In this document: in pieces, positions 46,118 to 59,439 of the stretch
How the letters are laid out: each line of letters starts with the position of its first letter
Numbering within the stretch: position 1 is the first letter of the stretch
From: Sarcophilus harrisii
Lineage: Eukaryota; Chordata; Mammalia; Dasyuromorphia; Dasyuridae
DNA length: 64,000 bases
Assembly (NCBI RefSeq): GCF_902635505.1
Contig: NC_045426.1
Coordinates: forward strand, 332,000,374 to 332,064,373
Direction of reading: 5' to 3'
Program-made: the position numbers and the translations under genes
The notes under the pieces: model-generated
Seen by the model: only the letters and a program-made list of their open reading frames with translations
Told to the model about the DNA's origin: nothing
The model's database searches: none

Positions 46118-46739
46118 TTATATTTGTATGTCAAATCATTTCCTCCAAATGTCTAATTTCTGATTTCATAGAGTTATTAAAATTTTAAGATGTCTGTGTA
46201 AAATTGTGGATTGTATTTATATATTCATATACTCTTTCATTTACTGACCATGAACAATGTCCCAAGTTTTATGAAAAGAAAATATATAAATTCTTTCAAT
46301 TCTCCAAGAGTTTACAAAATAAACAAATTATTCAATCAAGTAAAGTAAAAGCTAACAAAGATCTCAGCAGCCAACTAATGAATCTCATATTATACCAAAC
46401 AAATGGTTTTTCAACCTTTATTTCACAACCTACATAGAGAGTAATTCACTATCTACTAAAACAATGTCTCTCACTTAAGATAGGTATAATCCTCTAATTA
46501 TTTAAGCAAAAAACAATGTGAAGAAATTCACATTGCAACTTGTTTTTGCAACTACCTTTTTTCATACTTCTATCCTCTTTTTCGAAGAAATTAATCAGTA
46601 AATTTACATTTATCAAGTACTTACTATGCCTTCGCCACTGTGCAAAGCAGTGCAGAATTGAAGAAAATACTATGAAAATTAGTCCTTATTTTCAAAGAGC
46701 TCACTTGACACAAACCCATCTTCTACCTGCTACTCCCTT

Positions 46740-47000
46740 GAAATGCATGAAGATATTTAGGTCCCCTCTTTAATCAAGGCTAAACATCCCCACTGCATTC
46801 AGCTTATTTTCTAATGGTTTTAGCTCAATATCCTCATCATTATACTCATCTTCTTTTGTACAACCCATAGTATAACACTTCCTAAAATGTTATGACCAAT
46901 ACTTAGTACAATATTCCAGATATTGCCTGACCAAGGCAAATTGTATTAAGGATATCTCTATAATATTACATGTCATGCCATTCACATTGTAGCACAATAT
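46740..47000 (-). repeat. CR1/L3-like remnant, unit 3
   Basis: AATCAAGGCTAAACATCCCC, TATGACCAATACTTAGTAC and ATTGCCTGACCAAGGCAAAT follow the antisense CR1/L3 order. The same text is at about 63535-63790. Confidence 0.5.
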
Positions 47001-48015
47001 TAAAAATCTAGAATCTCTGTCAAGAAAATGATGAGGCTAACCAAACATAATCTTTATGATAACCATTTCCTTTTTTAATTTACTGATTATAATTAATTCA
47101 CTAATTATAATTCACTAAAAATTTAATTCACTAAAAATAATTAGTTCACTAATAATAATTTCATAATCTATATAATGTTTCCAGTTCTTGCTAAGTGCAA
47201 TATAAAGGTAAGCAGGAAAATCTCACCTTACCAAATACAGGTTGGCAGAAAAAAAATGAACTATGTATCAAGTTCATTTGAATATTGTGATGGAAGAGTT
47301 AATGATAAAGTATCACTAAATGATAGAATCTTAGAACTGAAATGGACTTCAAAGGTAAGCTAGTCCAAAATCACCAGTATATTCACTCTTTTATACAATA
47401 TCCCCAATAACTCTACAATTAGAAGGAGAAACCATGACCTTTGAGCAAATTATTCCACATTTTTGCCCTGTGTATTTATTAGGAAGTTTTCTATAAGCTG
47501 AAATTTTCCTTTATTGAAAGTTTCTCTTGTCTTTTAACATGTCTATACTTTTCCATCATAACAAAAAAGCGCTATTTTTCCATATCATTAAAAAAACATT
47601 TGATTTCTTATGAGATGTCACCCACTATAGATGGAAATGCCAAATTTCAGATTTTATATGCCTGAGTTTCCTTAAGTAGGAGTTGTTAAACTTTTCTGTA
47701 ACACAAACCATTTTTGGAAGTTTGGTAGCACTACACCTTCTCAATGATATTTAAACTAAGCTAATCACTTAGTTGGCTCTATATCCAGTCTATTGTACAT
47801 TTCCACACATCTGCCCAAGCTTTAGCTTATATATACTGAATCACTAAATATAACATTACCCATCCCCCATATTATGACTACTACAAAGTGTGTTCTATGC
47901 ACTATATTATCATATCTATTACAATCATTTTAATTATCTTTCTTGAATGGATTTGTATTGCAGTAAGTATTGGTGTGTACAATACAATCAGCAATAATCC
48001 CATATACATACAACC

Positions 48016-50020
48016 ACAGCCCAGAAAAACAGACAATAACAGGCAGGACTGGGTCAAGTAACCCCAAGACAATGAGCAAGTCACTAAACAAAAGAAGTCC
48101 CTATGCTCAAGGTTGACAAGAAGAAAGGAAAGACTAAAACACCAAATTAGAAGAGAACAAAATATCTACATGTGAAATCTCAAAGGAGATATAGAGTAAT
48201 ATGAATCCTGAATACCCTCCCTAAAGAGCTTACAAAGGATTTTAAAGTCAAATCAAGAGAGAAGAAAACTAGGGAATGAAATGTGGAGGTATGCTAGAAA
48301 GAGTCAACAACTAAAAGGAAAACAATTCTAAAAAAGGACCAACTGCAAAAAGGAAAAAAATCCACTGAAGAAAACATCTTAAAAGTAACTAACTGAGGCA
48401 GCTAGATGGTGCAGTCGATAGAGCACTGTAGAAGTCAGGATTATCTGAGTTCATATTCTGATCTCAGACATTAACACTTCCTGGCTATGGACTTGAGCAA
48501 GCCACGCAACCCCAATTCCCTTTAGCCAAAACAAAAAGTACAATTAATCAAATATTAAAGGAAATAAAAAGCTAACTGAAAAAATCATATTTTAAAATTA
48601 CAACTGGGCAAGAAGCTACTGTGTCTATAAGACAACAAGAACTAGTCAAACAAAGTAAAAGAATGAAAAAATAGAAGCAAATGTAAAATAATTCTATTAA
48701 AAAATAATCAATGGAAAGGTTTCAGTGATATATTTAAATTTTGTTTATTTTAAAATTTTAAAAAGAAAAACAGAAAAGCAAAATAAAAAGAAAATAAAGT
48801 ACTGTCATTCCAGTAGAACATTTAGAGGATTCAAAATATAATAATAAATTATCAGTTCAGAACAGTTTTATATTTGAGAAGATATTTCAGAATGATTGAG
48901 TTACCAGTTTCCAAAAACCCTATGAAAACAAGTTCGAACAGAACTAAACAGAAGAATCTATAGCGAGAAATGAAACAATTCTTCCAACTCAAATGTCCTA
49001 GAAAGCCATGTGGAGGGAGTCTGACCGCTAAAACAGTATTAGAAAATACCAGTGGACAGGGTCCAGTCCCATACGGATACAAATCATACCCAGGAAACAG
49101 ACAACAGTGAAGAATGAATGAGTCAACCAACCCAAGGACAATAAGCAATACCAACAAAGCAGTCCCCAGGCTAAAGGTTGGATAAGAAGAAAGGAAAGAA
49201 TAAACACCAACTAGAAGGAGAACAAAATGTCCATAATATGTGAAATCCTCAAAGGGAGATATAGAGCATCTCAAAGCATGAAGAGCCTCCTTGGAAAGCT
49301 TTCAAAGGATTTTAAAAGTCAAAACAAGAGACAGAAGAAAACTAGGGAAAGAAATGGAGGTATGCTAGAAAGAGAGCTCAACTTCCAAAAGAAAAAATAA
49401 CCCTTAAAACATAATTGACCAGAAAAGGGGAAAATCCACCTGAAGAAAAACAACATCTTTTTTTTTTCTAGATTCATTTTAGAATTTATTGTTTGAAGGG
49501 CTTTTATTGAGGTGCATTTTTTGTCAATAGCCTTTTATTTACAGGATATATATATTAAGTAACTTTACAGCATTAATAATCACAAACCTATCTTAATTTT
49601 CAATTTGACTTCCACCCCCCTCCCCAGATGGTACGACCATAGATGTTAAAGACATTAAAATAGAATTAGATACAATATACACATGACTGAAATGATTATG
49701 CTTGCTGTACAAAAAGAACCTGGACTAATTATTGTAAATAGCTGTGAAGGAAATCCAAAAACACAAATATAGGGATTAAATTGAAGCAGTCAATCTCCCC
49801 AGAGTTATTCTGGCACCTAGTTCAGTTCATTATCATTCTAGAAATGATTTAGTTGATCCTTGCTGCTGAGGATGCATCTGATCCATCAGAACTGGTCATC
49901 ATCTAGCATTGTTGTTGAAGCATATAATGATCTCCTGGTCCTGCCTATTTCACTCAGCATCAGTCTTGTGTAAGTCCTCCAGGCCTTTTTGAAATCATCC
50001 TGTTATCATTTTAAGAAAAC
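48016..50020 (+). other. Error-rich L1 patch at the duplication join
   Basis: It corresponds to 27600-28513 joined to about 32025-33270 of copy A, including the SINE (48385-48530), the ORF1 end and the transduction-bearing L1 (49457-50015). It carries frequent 1-6 nt deletions compared with copy A, whereas sequence right of 50020 is nearly identical to copy A. Any frame called here (for example the 140-codon antisense one at 48852-49274) should be ignored. Confidence 0.7.
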
Positions 50021-53000
50021 ATCTTTAAAAGTTCAATTAATTGGGGCAGCTACGTTAAGCACAGATAAATTTATATGTAAATATAATACCGAAAGACACA
50101 TACACATATATACACATAGATATACATTCACACACACACACATAGACACACACATTTATATTCATACACAAATAGAGAGAACAACATGCATACATATCTA
50201 TATATACTCAAATTCCCTCTTTCTCTCTCGCTAATTTGATAAGAAAATGAGAAGAAGAAAATTGAATTACCAGCATCAAAAATGAAAAGTGCACATTTAC
50301 TACCAATAAAGAAGAAATTAAAGGAATAATTAGTAGCATTTTTGTTGTTTGCCAATTATATGTCAACAAATCTGACAATCTAATTGAAATTGGTGAATAT
50401 TAATAGAAATATAAATTGCCCAGATTAACAGAATAGGAAATAAATTATTTAAATAACCCCATTTTAGGAAAAAAAATTGAACAACCCATCAATGAGTTCC
50501 CTAAGAAAAAATTCCCAGGACCAGATGGATTTACAAGTGAAATCTAGCAAACAGTTTACCCAATACTATATAAACTATTTTAGGAAATAGGCAAAGGAAT
50601 CCTGCCAAATTCTTTTTATGACACAAATATGGTGTTGATATCTAAATTAGGAAAAGGTAGAAGAGAGAAAGAAAATAATAGACAAATATTCCTAATAAAA
50701 ATTGATGCAAGATTTAGCAAAAATATTATTTTATCACCAAGCTAATACACTATAACGAAGTGAGATATATACCAGGAATGCAGGGCTGGTTCAATATCAG
50801 GAAAACTATCAGGATATTTGAACTTATCAATAACAAAACTAACAGAAGTCATATAATAATCTCAATAAATGCAGAAAAAGCTTTTGACAAAATACAGCAC
50901 CCATTACTATTAAAAAATAGTGGAGAGCATAGCAATAAATGAAGTTTTCCTTAAAATGATACGCTGCATCCATTAGAGAAAAGCCAGACACATTCCCAAT
51001 AAAATCAAGGATGCCCATTTTCACCACTATTATACAATCTTGTATTAAAAATGTTGGATTTAGCAATAAGAAAAGAAAAGGAAATAGAAGGAATTAGAGT
51101 AGACAATGAGGAAATAAGAACTATCATTCTTTGCAGATATGATGGTATATTGAGAGAATGCTAGAAAAGCAACTAGAAAATTACTTAAAACAATAAACAA
51201 CTTTAATAAAGTTGCAATACATAAAAAACCCACATAAATCATCAGCATTTCTTTATGTTACCAACAAAGCCCAGACACAAGACACAGAAAGAAATTCTAT
51301 TTCAAATAACTTAAGACAAAATTAAATATTTGACACTCTACCGTCAAAATAAACCCAGGAACTATATGAACATATTACAAAACACTTTTCACGCAAATAA
51401 AGTCAGATTTAAACAATTAGGAAAATATTGATTGTTTATGGATTGGCTGAAATAATGTAATAAAAATGATAATTCAATTAAATTAGTCTACTTATTCAGT
51501 GCCATAACAATGAAATTGTCAAAAAAAATTATTTCATAGAGCTAGAAAAAATAATAAAACTCATCTGAAAAAAGAAAATGTCAAGTTTATCAAGGGAATT
51601 AGTGAAAAAAAAATCAAAGGATAGTGGCCAGAAGTACCAGATCTAAAATTCTATTATAAAACAACAGTTATCAAAAACCTCTAGTGCTAAGAAATAGAGT
51701 GGTGGATCAGTAGAACAGACTAGGCACAAAATACGAAATTATCAATAGTATGACACAATCCAGACACAATAATCTATATTATAACAATAATAATCTACAC
51801 TTTGATAAACTTAAAGACTCCAATCTGTGGGATGAAAACTCATTATTTGACAAAAATTGCTGGGAATTTAACAATGGTATGTCAGAAACTAGTCATAGAC
51901 TAATATCTCACACCCCATGCCAAAATAAAGTCAGAGATCAACCAAATCATTTCCAATGGAACAGTAATGAACTGAACCAGCTATGCCCAGAAAAAGAACT
52001 CTGGGAGATGACTAAAAACCATTACATTGAATTTCCAATCCCTATATTTATGCACACATGCATTTTTGATTTCCTTCACAAGCTAATTGTACAATATTTC
52101 AGAGTCTGATTCTTTTTGTACAGCAAAATAACGTGTTGGTCATGTATACTTATTGTGTATCTAATTTATATTTTAATGTATTTAACATCTACTGGTCATC
52201 CTGTCATCTGGGGGAGGGGATGGGGGGGTAAGAGGTAAAAAATTGGAACAAGAGGTTTGGCAATTGTTAATGCTGTAAAGTTACCCATGCATATATCCTA
52301 TATCCTGTAAATAAAAGGCTATTAAATTAAAAAAAAAAAAAAGCAGCAGGAAAAAACAAAAAAACAAAATAAAGTCAGACGTGGTGCATAATTAAGACTT
52401 AAAGAATGGTACTATATTCAAATTAAAAGATAGTTTACCCATCAGATCTTAGGAAAAGTGAGGAATTTATAAGGAAACAAAAAGTAGAGAGCATTATGAA
52501 ATGTAAAATGCATAATTTGGATTACATTACATTTAAAAGGTTTTACACAAACAAAAACAATGCAGCCAAGATAAGAAGGGAAGCAGAAAGCTGGGAAACA
52601 ATTTTTACATCCAATATTTCTGATAAAGTCTTCATTTCTAAAATATATACAGACTCAAGAATAAAAATCATCCCCCAATTCATAAATGTTCACAGGATAT
52701 TAATAGACAATTTTCAGATAAATAAATTAAGGCCGTTTATAGTCATATAAAAATAATTTAAATCACTATTGATTACAGAAATGAAAATTAAAACATATCT
52801 GAGATACTACCTCACACCTATCATACTGGTTAAGATGAAAGGAAAAGATAGGGACAAATATTGGAAGGGTTGTGGGAAAACTGGGACACTTAATACATGG
52901 TTGGTAGAATTGTGAACTGATCCAGACATTATGGAGAGCAATTTGCAACTATAGCTCAAAGGGCTATAAAGCTGTACATACTCGGATCCAACAGTGCCCC

Positions 53001-53430
53001 TATTGGATGTGCATCTGAAATAAGTCATAAAAGAGGGAAAAGGACCCATATGAGCAAAAATGGTTGTAGCAGCTCTTTTTGTGGTAGCAAAGAATTGGCA
53101 AATGAGTGGATGCCCATCAATTGGGGAAAGGCTGGATAAATTATGGCATGTTAAAGTAATGGAATATTATTATTCTATTAAAAAATATAAAGAAGCTAAT
53201 TTTATGAAAACCTGGAAAGATTTTCATGAATTGATACTGAGTAAAGCAAGGAGAACCAGGAAAACATTATACACAGCAGCAATAAGATTGTATGATGATA
53301 CACTTGATTCTTATCTCAGTAATCCAAGACAAATCCAATAACCTTTGGGGGAAAATACCATTCACATTTAAAGAGAGAACTATGGAGACTGAATGAGCAT
53401 AAAGTTAAAATTACAAAAATAGACTAGAAA
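50020..53430 (+). mobile_element. L1 copy 2 duplicate: ORF2 to 3' UTR
   Basis: Near-identical to 33275-36705. RT motifs are at about 50505 (PGPDGFTSE), 50769 ([13 protein letters not shown]) and 50862 ([11 protein letters not shown]), and the ORF2 C-terminus is at 53060-53341. It is inactive. Confidence 0.75.
51921..52379 (+). mobile_element. Nested truncated L1, duplicate of 35204-35662
   Basis: The body is 51936-52364, with flanks CAAAATAAAGTCAGA at 51921-51935 and 52365-52379. Both flanks differ from both flanks in copy A by the same base (A here, G there). Confidence 0.85.
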
Positions 53431-54930
53431 AGGGGGGGAAAAATCTCACCATGGAAAGATAAGGTGGTGACAGGAAAGATCAAAAGACAAAATCAGAAAA
53501 AGACAACAAAGTCAAAACAGCTATAGCCAAAGCCTCAATAAAAAGTATGAATTGGTACTGAGCCCAAAAAATTCCTGGAAGAGCTCAAAAATTTTTGAAA
53601 AGTCAAAAAAGAATGGTAGAAGAAAAACTGGGGAAAGAAATGAAAGTGATATAAGAAAATAATGAAAAAATACTAAACATCTTGACAAAAATATACTGGG
53701 GGGAGGGAATATCTTAACAACAGAATGGGTCAAATTGTAAAAATAATAATAAAAAGTAAAACACAAAAATCTACTGAAAAGAAGGACTTCTTAAAAAGCA
53801 CAATTGGTCAAATGAAAAAAGATATTAAAAAAATTTATTGAAGTCTCAAATAACATCTTAAAAAGTACAATTGGCCAAATGGAAAGAAAAGTACAAAAGC
53901 TCACTGACAAAAAACAATTCCTTAAAAATTAGAAATGTGCAAATGGAAGTTGATGATTTTATGAGACATAAAGAAATAATAAAATCAAAAGACTGAATAA
54001 AGTAGAAGAAATATAAAATATCTCATTGGATAAACAACTGACCTGGCAAATAGATTGAGGGAATGTAATTCAGAAAATATTGGACTACCTGAAAGCTATA
54101 ATGAAAGAAAGTTTCTAAGCATCATCTTTCAAAAACTTACCAAGGAAAACTACCTTAATAATCTAGAATCAAAGAGTAAAATAAAAATTGAAAGAACCTA
54201 TCAATCATCTCATGGAAAAGATCTTGAAGTTAAAACTTCCAGGAATATTATAGCCAAGTTCCAGAGACTCCAATTCAAGATAAAATATTGCAAGCATTCA
54301 GAAATAAACAAATCAAATATCATGGAACCATAGTCAGCATAATATAAGATTTCTTCTGTATTAAAATATGAGAAAGCTAGGAATATGATATTCTGAAATG
54401 CAAAGGGTTATTATATATACCCAAGAATCATTTACCCAGAAAAACTGAGTTAAATGCTTCAGGAAAAAATAAATATTTAGTGAAACAGAGGGTTTTTAAA
54501 CATTCCTGATGAAAAGACCAGAGATGAATAGAAAATTTGATTTCAAAGTACAAGATTCAAACATAAAGACATAAATAGGAAAGAAAAATTAAAAAGGGAT
54601 CAATAAGGCTGAATTGTTTATTTTCCTGTATAGGAAGATTACATGATGTTTCACATGATTACTGTTAGGGAAGTTGGGAAGTATATACATAGATAGAGGG
54701 AGTAAGTGGGATGATAAGTAAAAAATAAAATAAAGTGAAAGAGTGAGAGATAGAGATGTTCTTGGAGAAGAGGGAAAAGAGAGGTAGAATGAGATAAATT
54801 ATCTCACATAGAAGATGTGTGAAATAGATTTTACAGTGGAGGAGAACATGTGGGATTGGCTGGCAAACTTCTCTCATCACTACTGGTTCAGAGAGAATGA
54901 CATATACATATAAAGATCTCTCTTACCAAA
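53430..54930 (+). mobile_element. HAL1-like element, duplicate
   Basis: Near-identical to 36706-38200. The RRM-like frame is at 54055-54333 and extends further than its partner because a frame break present in copy A is absent. Confidence 0.5.
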
Positions 54931-54989
54931 AAAAGGGAATAGTTAGGGAATAAACAAAGATAAACAAGGAGAGATGGAATGAAGGGAAA

Positions 54990-55395
54990 TATATAGCAGT
55001 CATAATTGTAAAAATTGTTTTAACAAATTTCTCTAATAAAGAATTCATTTTTCAAATATATAGAGAACTGAGTCAAATTTATAAGAATACAAGTCATTTC
55101 CCACAAACAGGCATTTTTCAAACAAAGAAATCAAAGTTATTTATAACCACTTGAAAAAAAGTGTTCTTAATCACTCTGGATTAGAGAAATGTAAATTAAG
55201 GCAACTTTGAGGTGTCCAGTCACATCTATCAAAATGACAAACATGCCTGGAAAGAAAAATGCCAAGTATTGAAAGGGTTTGGAAAAATTGGGACACTAAA
55301 GCACTGTTAGTGAATTTTGGAATTGATACAACCATATTAAAGAGTAATTTGTAACTATGACCAAAGGGCTACAAAACTGGGCTAAACAAGCTGGG
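54990..55395 (+). mobile_element. L1 ORF2 fragment, duplicate of 38270-38690
   Basis: Same landmarks in the same order as in copy A, with only scattered substitutions. Confidence 0.6.
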
Positions 55396-55464
55396 TTGAT
55401 TTATTTTAGAAGATATACTTGTTTTTCTTAGATTGTACTTTCTCTTTCTCGGTGTTTTTCAATA

Positions 55465-55735
55465 TTTTTTATTATAGCTTTTTATTTACAAAATATATGC
55501 ATGGGTTATTTTTCAGCATTGACCCTAGCAAAACCTTCTGTTCCAACTTTTCCCCTCCTTCCCTATGTATACATATCCCTATAGTTATTTTGCTGCACAA
55601 GAAGAATCAGATTTTGAGGTAAAATTAACCTGGGAAGGAAATTAAAAATGCAAGCAGATAAAAACAGAGGGATTGGAAATGTAGTGTTGTGGTTCACAGT
55701 CATTTCCCATAGTTCTTTTGCTGCGTGTATCTGGT
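55465..55735 (-). mobile_element. Antisense L1 3' end, duplicate of 38758-39030
   Basis: Same landmarks as copy A; its CCTTCTGTTCCAACTTTTCC segment is closer to the expected subfamily form. Confidence 0.6.
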
Positions 55736-56205
55736 TCTATTCATTATCTTAATTAATTTTTAAAGTCTTTAAAGTTCTTCTATAAATTCTTTTGAAGCAG
55801 GTTATCGTTTGATATTCTTTGTTGGGGTTAGGAGAGGTTTTTAAAACTTCATTATCCTTCTCTGAAGATGAATCCCAGTTTTCCATATTCCAGTAATTTT
55901 TTATACTTGGATTATTTCTCTGCCTGTTCATTTAAGAAGCAGATCATTGCTATAATCATCTGTAGTTCTGGGATATGAAGAATTGGTTCTCTACTCTCAG
56001 GTCCTCCTTCATTTCTCTCATCTGGCCTGGAACTCAACATTGCCCTCCACTAAGTGCCAGCAGCCAGAACCATTCCTGCCCACTGGTTCTGCATTCACCA
56101 GTTCTATGTTGGTTCCTTCTCACTCAGGGTCATGGGTCCATGGCAGCACTGGATCTGATACCCCTTATCAACAGTGGTTCCCTTAATCTTCCTTGACTTC
56201 CTTAA
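55735..56205 (-). mobile_element. Antisense L1/HAL1-like 5' part flanking unit 4
   Basis: The antisense frame at 55749-55931 reads NWDSSSEKDNEVLKTSPNPN, which looks like the start of an L1/HAL1-type ORF1. It is the counterpart of 16930-17360 and 39030-39490. Confidence 0.4.
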
Positions 56206-59200
56206 CATAATTAAGGACAAGTTTTCTATAGGATAGAAGAGAAGTAGACAAAAAGACAAAAAGAACCAGTTGAAATGGTGAGATAGAAAATTCATTATAA
56301 TATTTGATGGAGCAAAAACTAGAGAGAAAGATGATTTTTAAGAGAACATAGGTAGAAAGGTTAGAATTAGAAGCCTATAAGCTTAATATAATCAGGTGAT
56401 TAGGATAGGATAGGATTTAGAACCTTCTAAAAGTTAAGTCCCACACAATTCCTCCATACAACTTTAAATTACTTCAGGGATTACATAGTCCCTAAGAACT
56501 TTGAAGAGAAAGCTGGAGGAGGGACAAATTGGTATACATATCTAATAGTTGAGCCTTTGAAACTTTTCAAGGCTGCAGGCTAGAGCAGGCATAGAAGGGA
56601 GAACTAGAAACAGAGGATTCCTTTCCACACAAGTTAATATAATCACTAAAGAGTAAAAGTTGGAAAACACTCTTAACTCTGGCAAGATTTGTTTTCTACT
56701 GAATTGTAACTGAAATGTAACCATTTCTCTGACACTACACTATAGGGAAAATAATACAAGAAAAGTTGGTGTGGGGGAAAAAAAGCTTTTGTAGAATCAA
56801 TCGCAGCTAATTCGAAATATACTTATATAAAAGTTTAGGAAAAGCTACCTGAAGAATATGTATCTATGTGCTTAGTGATGTTGAAAGACACTAAAGCATT
56901 TCTTAAATATATAAAGTGGCTTTTTATTTCTTCACAAAACTGAAAAAACAGCAGTTAAAGACTTTATATAATGGAGGAAAAGATGAAGATACATCTAAGC
57001 TAAAAGGTAATCAATGGCACTGCCCTAGGAAGGGTCCTGTTCAGAGATGAAAGTGTTAGTATGGACTAGAAATGTAAATTGAATTAGGATAAAAATGTAG
57101 ATAAGAATGGGAATGGATGGCAGGTTGTACTATATTTAAAAACCTAATATGAAAGTCATCTAAACTCCAAGCAAAGAAACTTCAAACAAACTGAGAGGGA
57201 GGAATGAAGTTTTTTTTTGAATCAAAAAGAACCTAGTAATTTGAAATCTCTTGTCTCTCTCTCACTCATGAATAATTATAACAGCAAATCATTCTTTATT
57301 CAGTTCCATCAATGGTATTGAATTAACCTTAACTTCTCTCTGAGGCTTAGTTCTCATGAATTAAATCTGTTGTTTAAAAAAAGAATATGATTAAGATTCC
57401 TTGTCCTGAAGTTTCAAATTCTGATTCCTAAGATTCTTTCCTGCTCTGCCATTCTATATGCTAATCACATTTTAACTCCACCATGCTATAATCTGTGTTC
57501 TGCTGTGCCATTCAGCTGTCACATTTTATGTAATGTTTTTTGGAGGAGTTCTCTTCTAGATCTAACATTTAATTTCTTTTCAGGTTTTTCATTTTATATT
57601 CCACATTCTTCTATCTTCTACATTCTCAGTTCTTCCTTTCTACATTTTTTACTGTAAGTTAATGCATTCTAGGTATAGCATTCAATGTAGTATAATCTAT
57701 GGATTCTATCTACTGGTTCTAATATTTTGTTATTCTATGGTCACTGTTACTTAATGGAAAAATATACTATCTATATCAGAGGCCACAACAATATCTCAGG
57801 GGGGAAAAATTACTCTTTTTAGTTTTTCCTTCTCAAATATGTTTAAGGAAGTGGTCTAAGGTTGGGGAAAATGGAAAATTTATTTTAAAAAAGGAACAAC
57901 TTGGTGAGGTAAGTGTAATGAGCATAATAATAGCATTTATATCATGCTTATAAGTTTACAATGAACCAGCATATGTTATCTCAAGTGATCCTCACAATTA
58001 ACTGAAACAGGATCTATATTTGCCAATTTTGCAGAAGAATATAAAGTTGTAGATTATCCTGTCATGTATTAAAATGGAGAGAATAAAAAAAAGAGAATAT
58101 AATAAGCCTATAGAAGAATTGCTCAAAAGCAGTGATGTTAGTTTTTTTTATTTTGTTTTGGTTTTGGCGGGGCTAGGATTGACAAATTTAATTGGGCTAG
58201 ATTAGAAATGTACTAAAATTACATGAAGGTATAGAAATAAGACGTATCTTAAATAGGCATTCAATCAAGGGACATGGACAAGACATGTAGGTTGAAGACC
58301 AGGAAGATTTTTTTTTTAATAATAGTAGCAAGTTGAGTGATAAAGGAGAAAGAAGCCAATAGTTGACTGAGAAGTTAACAAAGACATATAGTAGTTTCCT
58401 ATGTTATACAGGAGACATAGCCATATTTGCAGATATGAAGGATTTCATTGAAATCTCATGTGATTCAATGGATTCGGTGAAAGGATTCGGTGAAAATGGA
58501 GAGAGGAAAATGAATTGGGACTCATTGATGATGAAACAAGATTTTGAAAAGGGGACAGGAGAAAATGATATCAGTAGAAGCAGAAGGCTTGTCAGAGAAT
58601 TCTGAAATAACACTTATTCCAATAAAAGACCAAAGAAAGTTGAAGATAAAATTATGAAATAGAGATTTAAATAGTTTATGAAGACATTTCATCTTTCTAA
58701 TTTGTATTTACTCACATGTAAAATAATAATAACATCAACCCATGCCTCCATCAAAGTGGTTTGGTTTTTTTTACTGATAAAGTAAGATTAAAATATTGAA
58801 GCATTTTATACAAAACAGAGTAGATTTTACTTTGCCTGCCATATATGTAAAAAGCTAATTCAGTTAGAATTTCAGGGATTTTTTTCTTCTTCATTCCCAA
58901 GTTCAACTCCTCTTCCTTTGGAACTGATATCATTGCTTCAATGATCTCCCTCCTTCAATCAACTTTTCTCTTATTTATCTTCATTATCACTCTATGGAGT
59001 CCTTCTCTGTCATAAAAAAAATCTTTATTTCTTCCTATTTTACAAATAAAGAAAAAACATTCCCTAGCCACACCTCTTCCTATTGTTTCAGCTCTCTGCA
59101 TTGTCAAATTTCTTAAAAGCAGAGTCTGAAAAATTTGTCTACTCATTCAGAAAACCTTAATATTCTGGCTTTATTCCCCACAACTTTATTGCAGTTGAAT

Positions 59201-59439
59201 TCTCTAAACAATAGGCTTTTACCTAGAAATTACAGATTCCTAAAGGATTCCTGGGTAAATTTAAAGTCTGTGAGATTTAAAAATATTTTCACCACTTTAC
59301 TTCGATATAATTGGTTTCCTTTGTAATCCATTGTGTCTTAATTTATCCATTTAAAAACATTATTTAGAGAAGTGGTGCAGTTGTTATTGTTGTTCAGTAG
59401 CATTCAGTTTTATCTGACTATCCATGACCCCATTTGATT

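Larger units (their letters stand above)
27597..48012 (+). repeat. Tandem segmental duplication, copy A
   Basis: L1 cluster plus OR unit 3. Its sequence reappears from 48013 on in the same orientation, missing only the part equivalent to about 28514-32024. The OR, the HAL1-like element and three nested L1s are all duplicated in order, so this was one large event and not separate insertions. Confidence 0.8.
39490..48012 (+). other. OR tandem unit 3
   Basis: This is very close to unit 4 (offset about 16.72 kb at the left, growing to 16.80 kb at the OR through small indels), and less close to unit 2. It contains OR3, an L2 remnant and 3' flanking repeats. No further gene is seen: open frames such as 41612-41857 are conserved in unit 4 only because the copies are recent. 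Confidence 0.8.

Noticed and set aside
48852-49274. A 140-codon antisense frame
   Set aside because: It appears only because of the many small deletions in the suspect patch. The matching copies at 27318-27677 and 32048-32335 read differently.
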